Positions 52,947 to 61,551 of a stretch of DNA of 64,000 nucleotides are shown here, one piece after another. The stretch lies in the NCBI RefSeq assembly GCF_900095745.1, contig NZ_FMIR01000017.1:434001-498000 (forward strand). Direction: 5' to 3'. The position numbers and the translations under genes are program-made. Each line of letters opens with the position of its first letter. The stretch's first letter is position 1. This stretch comes from Microbacterium oxydans. GTDB lineage: Bacteria > Actinomycetota > Actinomycetes > Actinomycetales > Microbacteriaceae. The notes under the pieces were generated by a model. It was given only the letters and a program-made list of their open reading frames with translations. It was not told the DNA's origin and made no database searches.

Positions 52947-54521
52947 TCACTCTGTCACGCGGATCGTGGTCGGAGCGAGGATGCTCTTCGACATGCCGAA
53001 CTCCACACCGACACCGTAGAAAGTCGACGTCGACGAGTAGACGGGCAGCACCTCGAGGTTGCGGAACAGGGAGTCCTGCGCAGCCTGCCAGGCGTCACAC
53101 GAGTCGGCTCCGGCCAGCGCCTGCGCCTCGCCCACCAGGTCGAAGTACTCCTGGTTGCTGTTGTAGGTCCAGTTGCCGCCGTTGGGCGGGAACTCGCCGC
53201 CCAGGATGCCGGCCCAGTCGCTCGGGAGACTCGTGAAGATCGGGGCCCACACGATGTCCCAGTCGCCGCCGGAGAAGATCACGTCGGTGTAGGACGCGGA
53301 CGGGGTGGGCACAGCATCCACACCGATCTTCTTGAACTCGGTCTGCAGCAGTTCGATCGCGGCGGTGACGCCCTGGCTCTCGGATGCCGGGTAGAGCATC
53401 AGGATGGACAACGGCTTGCCGTCCTTCGCGCGGATGCCGTCGGCGCCCTCGACCCAGCCCGCGGCGTCGAGTGCGGCAGCAGCAGCATCCACGTCGTAGT
53501 CGGGGATGGCGCCGGAGCTGTCCATCGCGGTGCACGCGGCGCCGAACTCGGACACGAGTGTCGTGATCTGCTCGCCGCGACCCGCGGAGGCGACAGGTCC
53601 GACGGCTTCGCGGTCCACAGCCTGGGCGAGAGCTTCACGGACGGCGAGATCGTGGCCGACCCGGCCTTCCGCCTGGTTGAAGAAGATCAGCCCCGGGCGC
53701 AGCGGCACCTCGAGTTCTTTCGCGAACTCGGTCTTGTCGAGCCGGTCGCGCTCGCTGCCGCCGACCTCTGCGACGTTGGCCTCGCCGGTCTGGAGCATGT
53801 TGGCGGCGGTCGAGTCGCTCTCGATGATCGAGATCTCCACCGTGCCGGGCAGCCCTGCTGTCTCGCTGGTCGTGTCGTCGGGACCCCAGGTGTAGTCGTC
53901 ACGCAGCGTGAACGTGTACGACTGCCCCGGGGAGGACGCCTTCAACGCGTAGGCGCCGGTGCCGTGGAACTCGGTGTCGAGAACGGCCGGGTCGGCGAGA
54001 CCGGACGCGCACACGATCGGCAGGGCGCCGATCGTCTCGGCGAGGAAGCTCTGGGCGTTCGCGCTGGTGAAGGTGACCGTGCGGGCATCGTCGTCCGCCT
54101 CGATCGTGAGGCCCTCGGCGGGGAAGTACACGCCCTTGTAGGGCGAGCCCGTCTCGTCGGCCGCGGCGTACTCGAAAGTGGACTTGACATCGGTCGCGGT
54201 CAACGGCGTGCCGTCGGCGCAGAGGATGCCGTCCTTGAGTGTGAACTCCACGCCGGTCGTGGTCGACTCCCACGAATCCGCGAGCAGCCCTCGGGGCTCC
54301 TCCCCGGTCGGGTAGAAGAGCAGCGACTCGTACCCGAACGTCGATACGGACTCACTCGCGTTCGTCGCATTCGTGATCGGGTTGAGCGTTCCGGGATCCG
54401 ACTGCACGGCGATCTTGATCGTCTGTGCCTCTCCTCCCCCGGGCTCTGCCTTACCGGCGCAGCCGGACAGGGCGAGGGCCGTCACGCCGACGGCGGCCGC
54501 GGCGACAATGCTGCGTCTCAT
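52947..54521 (-). CDS. Peptide-binding lipoprotein (SBP family 5)
   Basis: A 524-aa solute-binding protein. The signal peptide ends in lipobox ALSGC with Cys21. IKIAVQSDPGTLNPITNA is the family-5 start, followed by a DGTPLTATDVKSTFEYA block and a C-terminal EYFDLVGEAQALAGAD block. It captures peptides, dipeptides or similar conjugates outside the membrane. ATG 54521 is chosen because GAGAGG lies six bases upstream; the longer GTG start is unnecessary. The gap before it carries a half-site of the cluster operator. Confidence 0.93.
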   Translation of the reverse strand: MRRSIVAAAAVGVTALALSGCAGKAEPGGGEAQTIKIAVQSDPGTLNPITNATNASESVSTFGYESLLFYPTGEEPRGLLADSWESTTTGVEFTLKDGILCADGTPLTATDVKSTFEYAAADETGSPYKGVYFPAEGLTIEADDDARTVTFTSANAQSFLAETIGALPIVCASGLADPAVLDTEFHGTGAYALKASSPGQSYTFTLRDDYTWGPDDTTSETAGLPGTVEISIIESDSTAANMLQTGEANVAEVGGSERDRLDKTEFAKELEVPLRPGLIFFNQAEGRVGHDLAVREALAQAVDREAVGPVASAGRGEQITTLVSEFGAACTAMDSSGAIPDYDVDAAAAALDAAGWVEGADGIRAKDGKPLSILMLYPASESQGVTAAIELLQTEFKKIGVDAVPTPSASYTDVIFSGGDWDIVWAPIFTSLPSDWAGILGGEFPPNGGNWTYNSNQEYFDLVGEAQALAGADSCDAWQAAQDSLFRNLEVLPVYSSTSTFYGVGVEFGMSKSILAPTTIRVTE

Positions 54522-54563
54522 GGTGTCCTCTCTCACGGGTTCCGCACGGTGCGGGTCAACCCA

Positions 54564-54588
54564 ATTGAATGTTATGAATTACTCTTTA
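54564..54588. promoter_or_regulatory. Operator B: partial match to the cluster operator
   Basis: ATTGAATGT (54564-54572) equals the conserved half-site of operators A, C and D in inverted orientation, but the second half is poorly kept. It lies 43 bases upstream of the binding-protein start, in the only sizeable gap of the minus-strand run 48013-57732. Confidence 0.4.
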
Positions 54589-54623
54589 TTGGCTCGTGTC
54601 GCCGGTGTTTCGGGTATGTAACT

Positions 54624-56063
54624 TCACGAGCGATCGTCGATGAGGGCAGCGGCGCCCATCACCGACTTGAGCTCGAGGAACTCCTCGAACCCGTGGACAC
54701 CGCACTCCCGGCCGACGCCCGACTGCTTGTATCCGCCGAAGGGTGCACCGACATCGAGGCCTGCGCCGTTGATGCCGACGGTCCCGGTGCGCATGCGCAG
54801 AGCGATGTCGAGGGCGCGTCGAGGGTCGCTCGACCACACGCCGCCCGACAGTCCGTAGACGCTGTCGTTGGCCAGGTCGACAGCCTCATCGACCGTGCCG
54901 TAGGGGGTGATCGTGAGCACCGGACCGAAGACCTCCTCGTGGAAGATCCGCATGTCCGGCGTCACATCGGTGAAAATCGTGGGCTGCACGTAGGCGCCGC
55001 CTGCCGTCGGTTCGACGATATCGAGACCGCCGGTCAGCACCTGCGCACCCTCGTCGATCGCCGTGGCGATGTGCGCCCGGACGCGATCGCGCTGCAGAGC
55101 GGAGGCCAGGGGTCCGGTCGCCGTCCCCTCCTTGCGCGGATCACCGGGGGCCCAGCCCGCGGCAACCTCGAGCGCGACGTTCTGCCAGGCGTCACGCATG
55201 CTCTCCGGCACCAGGACGCGGGTCTGCGCGGCGCAGGTCTGGCCGGCGTTCGCGAAGCACGAGGCGAGCACTCCGCGCACCGACTCCTCGAGCGGTGCGT
55301 CGTCGAGCACGATCGCGGCGGACTTGCCGCCCAGCTCGAGGGCGACCTTCTTGATGGTCGCCGCCGCGGCGCGAGCCACCTGCTCCCCCACCTGGCGTGA
55401 GCCGGTGAAGGTGACCATGTCGACGCCCGGGTGGGCGACGAGGGGCGAGCCGACTCCTGCGCCGTCGCCGTGCACGATGTTCACGACACCGGCCGGCAAT
55501 CCGATCTCGCGGAGGATGTCCCCGATGATCGCGGCATTGAGAGGGGCGACCTCGCTGGGCTTGAGCACCACCGTGCAGCCCGCGAGAAGGGCGGCGCCGA
55601 CCTTGAGCACGATCTGGTGCAGCGGGAAGTTCCACGGGGTGATCGCGGCGACGACGCCGACCGGCTCCGAGACGACGAGGGAGTTCGACACCGCCTCCCG
55701 CTCGACGTGCGCGCGGGCAGCATCGGCGAGCATGTTCAGGTCGGCGATCGCTACCCCGACCTGAGCGGAACGCGCGAACGCGATCGGCGAGCCCATCTCG
55801 GCGCTGAGGGTCGCGGCGAGAAGCTCACGGTGGCGCGCCAACCCCTCGGCGAGCGCCTCTACGTAAGCGATCCGCTGCGCCATCGGCGTCGTGGACCAGC
55901 TGCCGAACGCGTCCGCGGCCGCAGCCACCGCGCGATCGACGTCCGCGGGGCCGCCTGCGACGACGGTACCGATCACGGTGCCGTCGGCCGGGCTGACGAC
56001 ATCGATCGCCCTGAGGCCATCGACATCTTCCCTGATGCCTGCGATGTCGTGCCCGATGGTCAT
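54624..56063 (-). CDS. NAD(P)+-dependent aldehyde dehydrogenase
   Basis: A 479-aa ALDH-superfamily enzyme oxidising an aldehyde to the acid. ITPWNFPLHQIVLKVGAALLAGCTVVLKPSEVAPL has the oxyanion Asn145. FTGSRQVGEQV binds cofactor, VALELGGKS carries the general base Glu243, and NAGQTC holds the nucleophile Cys277. It follows the ThDP enzyme by one base, so the two are expected to act in sequence: decarboxylation to an aldehyde, then oxidation. Confidence 0.95.
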   Translation of the reverse strand: MTIGHDIAGIREDVDGLRAIDVVSPADGTVIGTVVAGGPADVDRAVAAAADAFGSWSTTPMAQRIAYVEALAEGLARHRELLAATLSAEMGSPIAFARSAQVGVAIADLNMLADAARAHVEREAVSNSLVVSEPVGVVAAITPWNFPLHQIVLKVGAALLAGCTVVLKPSEVAPLNAAIIGDILREIGLPAGVVNIVHGDGAGVGSPLVAHPGVDMVTFTGSRQVGEQVARAAAATIKKVALELGGKSAAIVLDDAPLEESVRGVLASCFANAGQTCAAQTRVLVPESMRDAWQNVALEVAAGWAPGDPRKEGTATGPLASALQRDRVRAHIATAIDEGAQVLTGGLDIVEPTAGGAYVQPTIFTDVTPDMRIFHEEVFGPVLTITPYGTVDEAVDLANDSVYGLSGGVWSSDPRRALDIALRMRTGTVGINGAGLDVGAPFGGYKQSGVGRECGVHGFEEFLELKSVMGAAALIDDRS

Positions 56064-56064
56064 G

Positions 56065-57732
56065 TCAGACCCCTGCCCGCTGCACGAGGTGCGCGTCGGG
56101 CGCGAGCGGAACGGGACGCGGGACGCCCTCATGGATGAGGTGCCACGGCGAGGGGAACTCCCCCACCGGCACGTCGATGAGGATCGGCTCGTTCGCGGGG
56201 ACCGCATCGGCGAGCACACCCGCCAGTTCCTGCGGCGTGTACGCCCGCGCGGAGCGGATGCCGTACGCGTCGGCGAGCTTGCCGTAGTCGGGGTTCGTCA
56301 GGTCGCTGGCGAAGTAGCGCGCGCCGTAGCGGTTCTTCTGGATGCGGCGCACGTTGCCGTAGAAGCCGTCGTGGAAGACGATCGTCACCAGCCCGAGGCC
56401 GTAGCGCTTCGCCGTCGACAGCTCCTGCAGCGTCCAGGAGAATCCGCCGTCGCCGTTGACCGAGACCACGGAGCGGCTCGGATCCGCGGCCTTCACGCCC
56501 AGAGCCGTCGCGAAGCCGTAGCCCAGCGTGCCCTGGTAGCCGGGGCCGATGTAGGTCCGCGGCTGATACGCGGGGTAGCAGGCACTGGCCGCGTAGCCGA
56601 CCTGGGTGAACTCGCTCACGAAGACGCCGTCCTCGGGCAGCGCACCGCGGATCGCGGCGAGGTACTCGCGCTGCGGGGCGATGTCGTCGAACTGCTCGGC
56701 GAGCCAGGAGCGGACGCGGACGAACTCGCTCTCGCGGGAATCGCGCTGCGGGGAGCCCACCTCGGCGGCGAGCGCGGCGAGCGCCAGCCGGGCGTCGGCG
56801 TGGAGGGTCTGCACGGCGGCGCGCGGGCCGCCGAGGTCCGCCTCTTCCGCGTTCACGAGAATCACCGGCGCACCATGGGTGTCGACCTGGGTTCCGAAGG
56901 TGGAGACGAAGCGGGTTCCGACCGCCAGTACGAGATCGGCGTCTTCACGGAAGGCACGGAGCGCGAGCGCGTCGAAGGCGAGGCGGTGCCGGGCGTCGAG
57001 CGCTCCCCGGCCGTTCTCGGTCATCAGCACGGGAATCTCCAGTGCCTCGGCGAGCGCCTGCAGCGCGACGGACGCGTTCGAGGCGAGCACTCCGCCGCCG
57101 ACGACGATCATCGGCCGCCGGGCGGCGAGGAGCCGGGCCGCCGCGTCGCGGATCTGCTGCTCGTCGGGAACGAGCGGGGCGTCGGCGACCATCTCGGCCG
57201 CCGCCATGCGCGAGGTGGCGGCGAGCACGTCCGGCGGCACCTCGATCGCGACGGGACGCGGGCGGCCGCTGCGCAGCTGCACGAAGGCCTCGCGCACGAG
57301 TCCGGGGATCTCGTCGGCGGAGCGGGCGATGCCGGTCCACTTGGTGAGCCGTTCGAGGATGCCCGTCTGGTCGGGGATCTCATGCAGGGCGCCGAGTCCG
57401 CGGCCGATGGCCTTCGAATCGATCTGTCCGGCGATGAGCAGCATCGGCGAGTTCGCGGAGTAGCCCGTCGCCACACCGGAGAGGGCGTTGAGCACTCCCG
57501 GGCCGGGAACGACCATGGCGACACCGACGTCTCCGGTGCTGCGCGCATACCCGTCGGCCATGTAGGTCGTCGCCTGCTCGTTGCGGGCGCAGATGAAGTC
57601 GACCTGGTCGGCGCGGGCATGGAGGGCGTCTGCGGCGGCATCGAGCTGAACGCCCGGAATACCGAAGATCCGTGAGACTCCCTGGTTGATGAGGGAGTCT
57701 GCGAGCAGATCGCCACCGGTGTGGTCGGTCAT
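56065..57732 (-). CDS. ThDP-dependent decarboxylase-like enzyme (acetolactate synthase superfamily)
   Basis: A 555-aa enzyme with the three-domain layout. The N-terminal PYR domain has catalytic Glu52 in CARNEQATTYMADGYAR, the central domain has VVGGGVLASNA, and the C-terminal PP domain has VNGDGGFSWTLQELSTA (GDG 427-429). The second half of the ThDP motif, usually NN, is HD (residues 454-455), followed by GFYGN. No FAD-binding features of true acetolactate synthases stand out. Paired with an aldehyde dehydrogenase, a 2-oxo-acid decarboxylase (benzoylformate or 2-ketoarginine decarboxylase-like) is the best guess. Its promoter overlaps operator C. Confidence 0.9.
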   Translation of the reverse strand: MTDHTGGDLLADSLINQGVSRIFGIPGVQLDAAADALHARADQVDFICARNEQATTYMADGYARSTGDVGVAMVVPGPGVLNALSGVATGYSANSPMLLIAGQIDSKAIGRGLGALHEIPDQTGILERLTKWTGIARSADEIPGLVREAFVQLRSGRPRPVAIEVPPDVLAATSRMAAAEMVADAPLVPDEQQIRDAAARLLAARRPMIVVGGGVLASNASVALQALAEALEIPVLMTENGRGALDARHRLAFDALALRAFREDADLVLAVGTRFVSTFGTQVDTHGAPVILVNAEEADLGGPRAAVQTLHADARLALAALAAEVGSPQRDSRESEFVRVRSWLAEQFDDIAPQREYLAAIRGALPEDGVFVSEFTQVGYAASACYPAYQPRTYIGPGYQGTLGYGFATALGVKAADPSRSVVSVNGDGGFSWTLQELSTAKRYGLGLVTIVFHDGFYGNVRRIQKNRYGARYFASDLTNPDYGKLADAYGIRSARAYTPQELAGVLADAVPANEPILIDVPVGEFPSPWHLIHEGVPRPVPLAPDAHLVQRAGV

Positions 57733-57761
57733 CTGTTTCCTCTCGTGAGCAGCATTGCGTG

Positions 57762-57786
57762 ATTGACTGTATTAGATACATTCAAT
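57762..57786. promoter_or_regulatory. Operator C: 25-bp near-palindrome between the ThDP and GntR genes
   Basis: The half-sites ATTGAcTGTAT and ATACAtTCAAT flank a 3-base centre; only one symmetric pair mismatches. It sits exactly over the -10 and spacer of the minus-strand promoter (57766-57794) and 106 bases before the FadR-type gene, as expected of that regulator's own site. Sites A and D each match it at 20 of 25 positions. Confidence 0.85.
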
Positions 57787-57794
57787 TACTGCAA
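57766..57794 (-). promoter_or_regulatory. Promoter of the ThDP enzyme/ALDH operon
   Basis: On the minus strand TTGCAG (57794-57789) and TACAGT (57771-57766) are 17 bases apart, giving a start near 57759 and a leader of about 27 bases. Operator C lies within it, so a bound regulator would occlude RNA polymerase. Confidence 0.65.
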
Positions 57795-57891
57795 ATAGGA
57801 GAATCGCCCTGAGCCGCCGCTCCCCGGCGGCGAGGCGTCTCTAGGATGTGAGAGATCCGCTGCACAACACTGCCCCGACCGAAGGACTCCC

Positions 57892-58620
57892 GTGGCCAGC
57901 ACCCAGGATGACGCGCGCACCTTCCAGCGTGTCGCGCCCGCACAGTCCGTCGCCGACCGCGTCGTGACCGAGGTCGAAGCGATGATCAAGTCCGAGGGCC
58001 TCACCCCCGGCCACCGCATCGGCACGCGCCAGGACCTGTGCGAGCAGTTCGGCGTCGCGCCGGCCACACTCGGCGAAGCGCTGCGCGTGCTGCGCGCCCG
58101 CGGCTCCGTCGACCTGCGCCCGGGCCCGGGCGGCGGCATCTTCGTCGCCGACCAGTCGCCGCTCATCCGACTCGCCCACAGCGTGCTCCGCCTGCGCCAG
58201 ACCGGCGCTCCGGTCAACGATGTGATCAAGGTGCTCGATGCCCTCGACGAGGCGGTCATGCACGATGCCGTCCTGAACCGCACCGATGCGGACATCGCCG
58301 ACCTCGACGCGGTCATGTCCGACCTCGCCGACCACTGGCACGACCCGATCGAGGGGCTGCACGGCAACTGGCGGCTGCATCGCCGCATCGCCGAGATCTC
58401 GCCGAACGCGGTGCTGCGGACGTTCTACCTGAACCTCGTCGACTACATCGAGGGCGAGACCGCCGGCGCGGCGGATGAAGACGCACTGGCCGTCCCCGGA
58501 TTCCGCCAGGACACGGACGAGCGCCTGCACATCCACGAGGCGCTCATCGAGGCGATCCGCAGCAGCGACGTCGAGGCCGGGCGCAAGGCCGTGCTGGACC
58601 ACCGGACGCTCGGCCGCTGA
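57892..58620 (+). CDS. GntR family regulator, FadR/FCD type
   Basis: A 242-aa regulator. The winged helix-turn-helix covers about residues 15-80: SVADRVVTEVEAMIKSEGL, GHRIGTRQDLCEQFGVAPAT, LGEALRVLRARGSV and the wing PGPGGGIFV. The C-terminal all-helical FCD-like domain (about 95-235) has EAVMHDAVLNRTDADIADLD and HRRIAEISPNAVLRTFYLNLVDYIE, with His residues that could bind a metal or carboxylate effector. GTG 57892 has GAAGGA upstream. It stands in the centre of the catabolic island and is the obvious candidate to bind operators A-D. Confidence 0.93.
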   Translation: MASTQDDARTFQRVAPAQSVADRVVTEVEAMIKSEGLTPGHRIGTRQDLCEQFGVAPATLGEALRVLRARGSVDLRPGPGGGIFVADQSPLIRLAHSVLRLRQTGAPVNDVIKVLDALDEAVMHDAVLNRTDADIADLDAVMSDLADHWHDPIEGLHGNWRLHRRIAEISPNAVLRTFYLNLVDYIEGETAGAADEDALAVPGFRQDTDERLHIHEALIEAIRSSDVEAGRKAVLDHRTLGR

Positions 58621-58621
58621 C

Positions 58622-58639
58622 CGCGGTCTCGGCACCGCG
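58622..58639. terminator. Small hairpin between convergent GntR and M20 genes
   Basis: CGCGGT (58622-58627) pairs with ACCGCG (58634-58639) around 6 bases. It is short and without a T-run; weak evidence. Confidence 0.3.
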
Positions 58640-58657
58640 ACCGGATCGCGCCCGCGC

Positions 58658-59839
58658 CTAGCGGGACACGTGCCGGAGAGCGAGCGCGGCCAGCGCCGCG
58701 GCTTGATCGCCGAGCACCGCATCGTCGAAGACCGCGTGCGGCGAGTGGTTCATCGGGATGTCGTCCGGGTCGACGTGCGGCGGCGTCGCGCTCAGGAACA
58801 GGAAGGTCCCCGGCACTTCGCGGAGCACGAACGAGAAGTCCTCCGAGGCCATCCAGGGCACGGCGAGCTCTTCGACCCGATCGTCGCCGAACTCCTCCCA
58901 CAGCACCGCCGTCGCCGCCGCGGTCTCGGGCGCCGTGTTGACGGTCACCGGATAGCCGATGATCACCTCGACATCGGCCGTGCACCCGTGCGCGGCCGCG
59001 ATGCGCTCGACGAGGAGCGGAAGTTCCGCCTGTGCCTGTGCGATCGAGGCCTCGGACAACGTGCGCAGCGTCGCGGCGAGCCCGGCCTGCTCGGGGATCA
59101 CGTTCACGACATCGCTCGCGAACAGCTTCGTCACCGAGAGCACCACGGGGTCGAACACGTCGACGCGCCGGGTGACCCAGCTCTGCAGCGCCAGCACGAT
59201 CTCGGCGATCGCGGGCACCGGGTCGACCGCCTGATGCGGGCGGGAGCCGTGGCCGCCCCGGCCGTGCACGGTGACCTTCAGCACGTTCGCACCGGCCATG
59301 ATCGTGCCCGGTTTGAGTTGGAACGTGCCGCGCTCCCCCGGACCGACATGGATGCCGTATGCCGCTTCGACCCTCGCGCCGGCCGCGTCGAGCACGCCGT
59401 CGCGGATCATCAGCGGCGCACCTCCGCCGGCCTCCTCGCCCGGCTGGAACATGAAGACGACGGACCCCGCGATGCTCTCCCGCCGTGCCGCGAGCAGCCG
59501 GGCGGCGCCGACGAGTCCGGCCACATGGAGGTCATGACCGCACGCGTGCATGGCGCCGTTCACGGACGCGTACTCCAGCCCGGTCTCCTCGACGATTGCC
59601 AGCGCATCCATGTCGCCACGCAGCAGCACCGACGGGCCGTCCGCCGCCCCGCGCAGCACCGCGGTGACCGAGCCCAGGTCACTGCCGGTCGTGATCTCGA
59701 GGCCGAGGCCGGCGAGTTCCGCGAGCACGACGGCCTGCGTCTGCGGCAGGTCGAAACCGACCTCGGGGATGCGGTGCAGGCGGCGCCGCAGATCCACCAG
59801 CTCGGGCAGCAGGTGGGCGGCATCTTCGCGCAGCGTCAC
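58658..59839 (-). CDS. M20D family amidohydrolase 2
   Basis: A 393-aa paralog of the gene at 48013, colinear over its full length. MHACGHDLHVAGLVGAA holds Cys100 and His102, FQPGEEAGGGA holds Glu134 and Glu135, YGIHVGPGERG follows, and MASEDFSFVLREVPGTFLFL lies near the end. It probably cleaves an amide between an acyl or aryl group and an amino acid. GTG 59839 overlaps the amidohydrolase stop (GTGA). It is the last gene of the reductase-Rieske-HAD-amidohydrolase-M20 operon. Two similar M20D enzymes flanking one regulator suggest two related substrates or a two-step hydrolysis. Confidence 0.94.
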   Translation of the reverse strand: MTLREDAAHLLPELVDLRRRLHRIPEVGFDLPQTQAVVLAELAGLGLEITTGSDLGSVTAVLRGAADGPSVLLRGDMDALAIVEETGLEYASVNGAMHACGHDLHVAGLVGAARLLAARRESIAGSVVFMFQPGEEAGGGAPLMIRDGVLDAAGARVEAAYGIHVGPGERGTFQLKPGTIMAGANVLKVTVHGRGGHGSRPHQAVDPVPAIAEIVLALQSWVTRRVDVFDPVVLSVTKLFASDVVNVIPEQAGLAATLRTLSEASIAQAQAELPLLVERIAAAHGCTADVEVIIGYPVTVNTAPETAAATAVLWEEFGDDRVEELAVPWMASEDFSFVLREVPGTFLFLSATPPHVDPDDIPMNHSPHAVFDDAVLGDQAAALAALALRHVSR

Positions 59840-61017
59840 GGGTTCTCCTTCGTCGCGGTGTAGACGGTCCGTCCGTCGATGAGCACCTCCCGCACGGTCG
59901 AGGCGACGTCGAGCGGGTCTCCGGTCCACAGAACCACATCCGCGTCACGGCCGACCTCCAGCGCACCGACGCGATCGCCGATGCCGGCGATGTCGGCCGC
60001 GGCCGAGGTCATGGCGGCGATGGCGGTCTCGCGGGGAAGGCCGGCGCGTACGGCGACGGCGGCCTGCAGGGCGAGGAGTCCGATGGGAACCACCGGATGA
60101 TCGGTGGTCAGGGCGACGCGCACTCCCGCCGCGGCGAGGGTCGCGAGGTTCGCCGGGTCGGCCTCGCGCACCTCGACCTTGGATCGGCTCGACATGATGG
60201 GGCCGAAGATGACGGGCACATCGCGCTCCGCGAGCACGACGGCGAGCTTGTGGGCCTCGGTTCCGTGGTTGAGCACGAGACGCAGCCCGAACTCCTCGGC
60301 GATGCGCAGCGCCGTCGCGATGTCGTCGTGCCGATGCGCGTGCTGCTCCCACGAGAGCGTGCCGTCGAGGGCCTCGGTGAGCGCCTGCTTTCCCAGGTCG
60401 ACCGCGAACGGTGCACCCTCGGCGCGGGCGCGATCGCGTCGGTCGGCGTAGTCGCGCGCATCCAGGAGCGCCTGCCGGATGACGAGCGCGATGCCGAGGC
60501 GGGTCGACGGCAGCTGCTTGCGCTCCCCGTAAGCCTGCTTCGGATTCTCGCCGAGCGCCGATTTCATGCCGAGCGCCGCACGGATCACCTGCTCGTCGAC
60601 CGAGCGTCCGCCGGCGGTCTTGATCGCCACACTCTGCCCGCCGATCGGATTCCCCGACCCCGGTTTCACCACCACGGCCGTGATGCCCCCGGCCAGCGCA
60701 TCGGCGAACGCGATGTCCTCGATGTTGATCGCGTCGATCGCCCGCACCCCGGCGGTCACCGGCGACGACACCTCGCTGCCGTCGAAGCCCGCGGGACCGT
60801 TCGCCTCCTCGTGCACGCCGATGTGGCTGTGCGGATCGATGAGTCCGGGCAGGACCCAGCACCCCGTGGCATCGATCACCCGCGCACCGTCCGGCACGGA
60901 GATCCCGACACCGACCGCCTCGATGCGGCCGCCCGACACGAGCACCGTGCCGCCGTCGAGCTCCTCACCGAGGCCGGTGACCACGCGTCCGCCGATGATC
61001 GCGACGTCTGCGCTCAT
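59836..61017 (-). CDS. Metal-dependent amidohydrolase (imidazolonepropionase-like branch)
   Basis: A 393-aa amidohydrolase-superfamily enzyme. The N-terminal beta-sandwich ends at VLPGLIDPHSHIGVHEE, where Asp61, His63 and His65 supply the first metal site. Later metal residues are in LVLNHGTEAH and the catalytic Asp in ALTTDHPVVPIGLLALQ. GDRVGALEVGRDADVVLW is the closing sandwich. Members hydrolyse cyclic amides, imidazolones and related C-N bonds. ATG 61017 overlaps the HAD-like gene stop (ATGA), and its stop overlaps the M20 start, so it is tightly coupled to both. Confidence 0.92.
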   Translation of the reverse strand: MSADVAIIGGRVVTGLGEELDGGTVLVSGGRIEAVGVGISVPDGARVIDATGCWVLPGLIDPHSHIGVHEEANGPAGFDGSEVSSPVTAGVRAIDAINIEDIAFADALAGGITAVVVKPGSGNPIGGQSVAIKTAGGRSVDEQVIRAALGMKSALGENPKQAYGERKQLPSTRLGIALVIRQALLDARDYADRRDRARAEGAPFAVDLGKQALTEALDGTLSWEQHAHRHDDIATALRIAEEFGLRLVLNHGTEAHKLAVVLAERDVPVIFGPIMSSRSKVEVREADPANLATLAAAGVRVALTTDHPVVPIGLLALQAAVAVRAGLPRETAIAAMTSAAADIAGIGDRVGALEVGRDADVVLWTGDPLDVASTVREVLIDGRTVYTATKENP

Positions 61018-61550
61018 CGTCGCTCCTCGCTGGTGTTCATCGCGTTCTGTCCCGCGCGCCGCTCGACGAGCGCGCGCGTCCGTGTCAGCAGATCCTCGAG
61101 GTCGAGGCTGAGGATGCCGGCCGCGGGGTCGACCCGCACGACGATCCCGTCCTCGCACTCCGGCGGCTCCCCGCTGAGATCCACCAGAGGATCGTCGACC
61201 CAGACCCACGGCAGACCGTCGGCATAGCGGCGGATGTGCGCGAGCTTGTCGAACTGCACGGGCAGGAAGGGCCAGGGCTCCTCCGGCAACTCGAGCGGCC
61301 CGCGGAACGCCGTGTGCGCGTTGTGTCCCCACTCCGATGCCCAGACGATGTCGAAGTGCTCGGCCAGCTCGTGCAGGCGCCGGGCCGCCGAGTCAGGGAT
61401 GGCGACGTCGCGAACCCACCGGCCCCAGGCGGAGAGGTGGTGCATGCTCACCGGGACCGAGGGCTCGCCCTCGATCACGAACACGTCGCTGATCCCCAGC
61501 ACGAGGACCGGGCGGTCTCCGCGCGGCGGTCGCGCCGTGTACTTCGCCAT
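61014..61550 (-). CDS. HAD-like (SAK-type) domain protein with catalytic Asp residues replaced
   Basis: A 178-aa protein resembling the HAD domain of the SAK RNA-repair group: RPVLVLGISDVFVIEG at the start, then LAEHFDIVWASEWGHNAH and WVWVDD in the middle and SLDLEDLL near the end. In active HADs the first motif reads DVDGVL; here the same positions read GISDVF, so the nucleophile Asp and the second Asp appear lost, with one Asp shifted. It may be non-catalytic, or I may have the register wrong. It starts one base after the Rieske stop and overlaps the amidohydrolase start, so it belongs to this pathway. Confidence 0.65.
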   Translation of the reverse strand: MAKYTARPPRGDRPVLVLGISDVFVIEGEPSVPVSMHHLSAWGRWVRDVAIPDSAARRLHELAEHFDIVWASEWGHNAHTAFRGPLELPEEPWPFLPVQFDKLAHIRRYADGLPWVWVDDPLVDLSGEPPECEDGIVVRVDPAAGILSLDLEDLLTRTRALVERRAGQNAMNTSEERR

Positions 61551-61551
61551 G

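Noticed and set aside
56065..57732. Biosynthetic acetolactate synthase (ilvB)
   Set aside because: No small subunit or ilv neighbours, altered ThDP motif, and coupling to an aldehyde dehydrogenase argue for decarboxylase-type catabolism.
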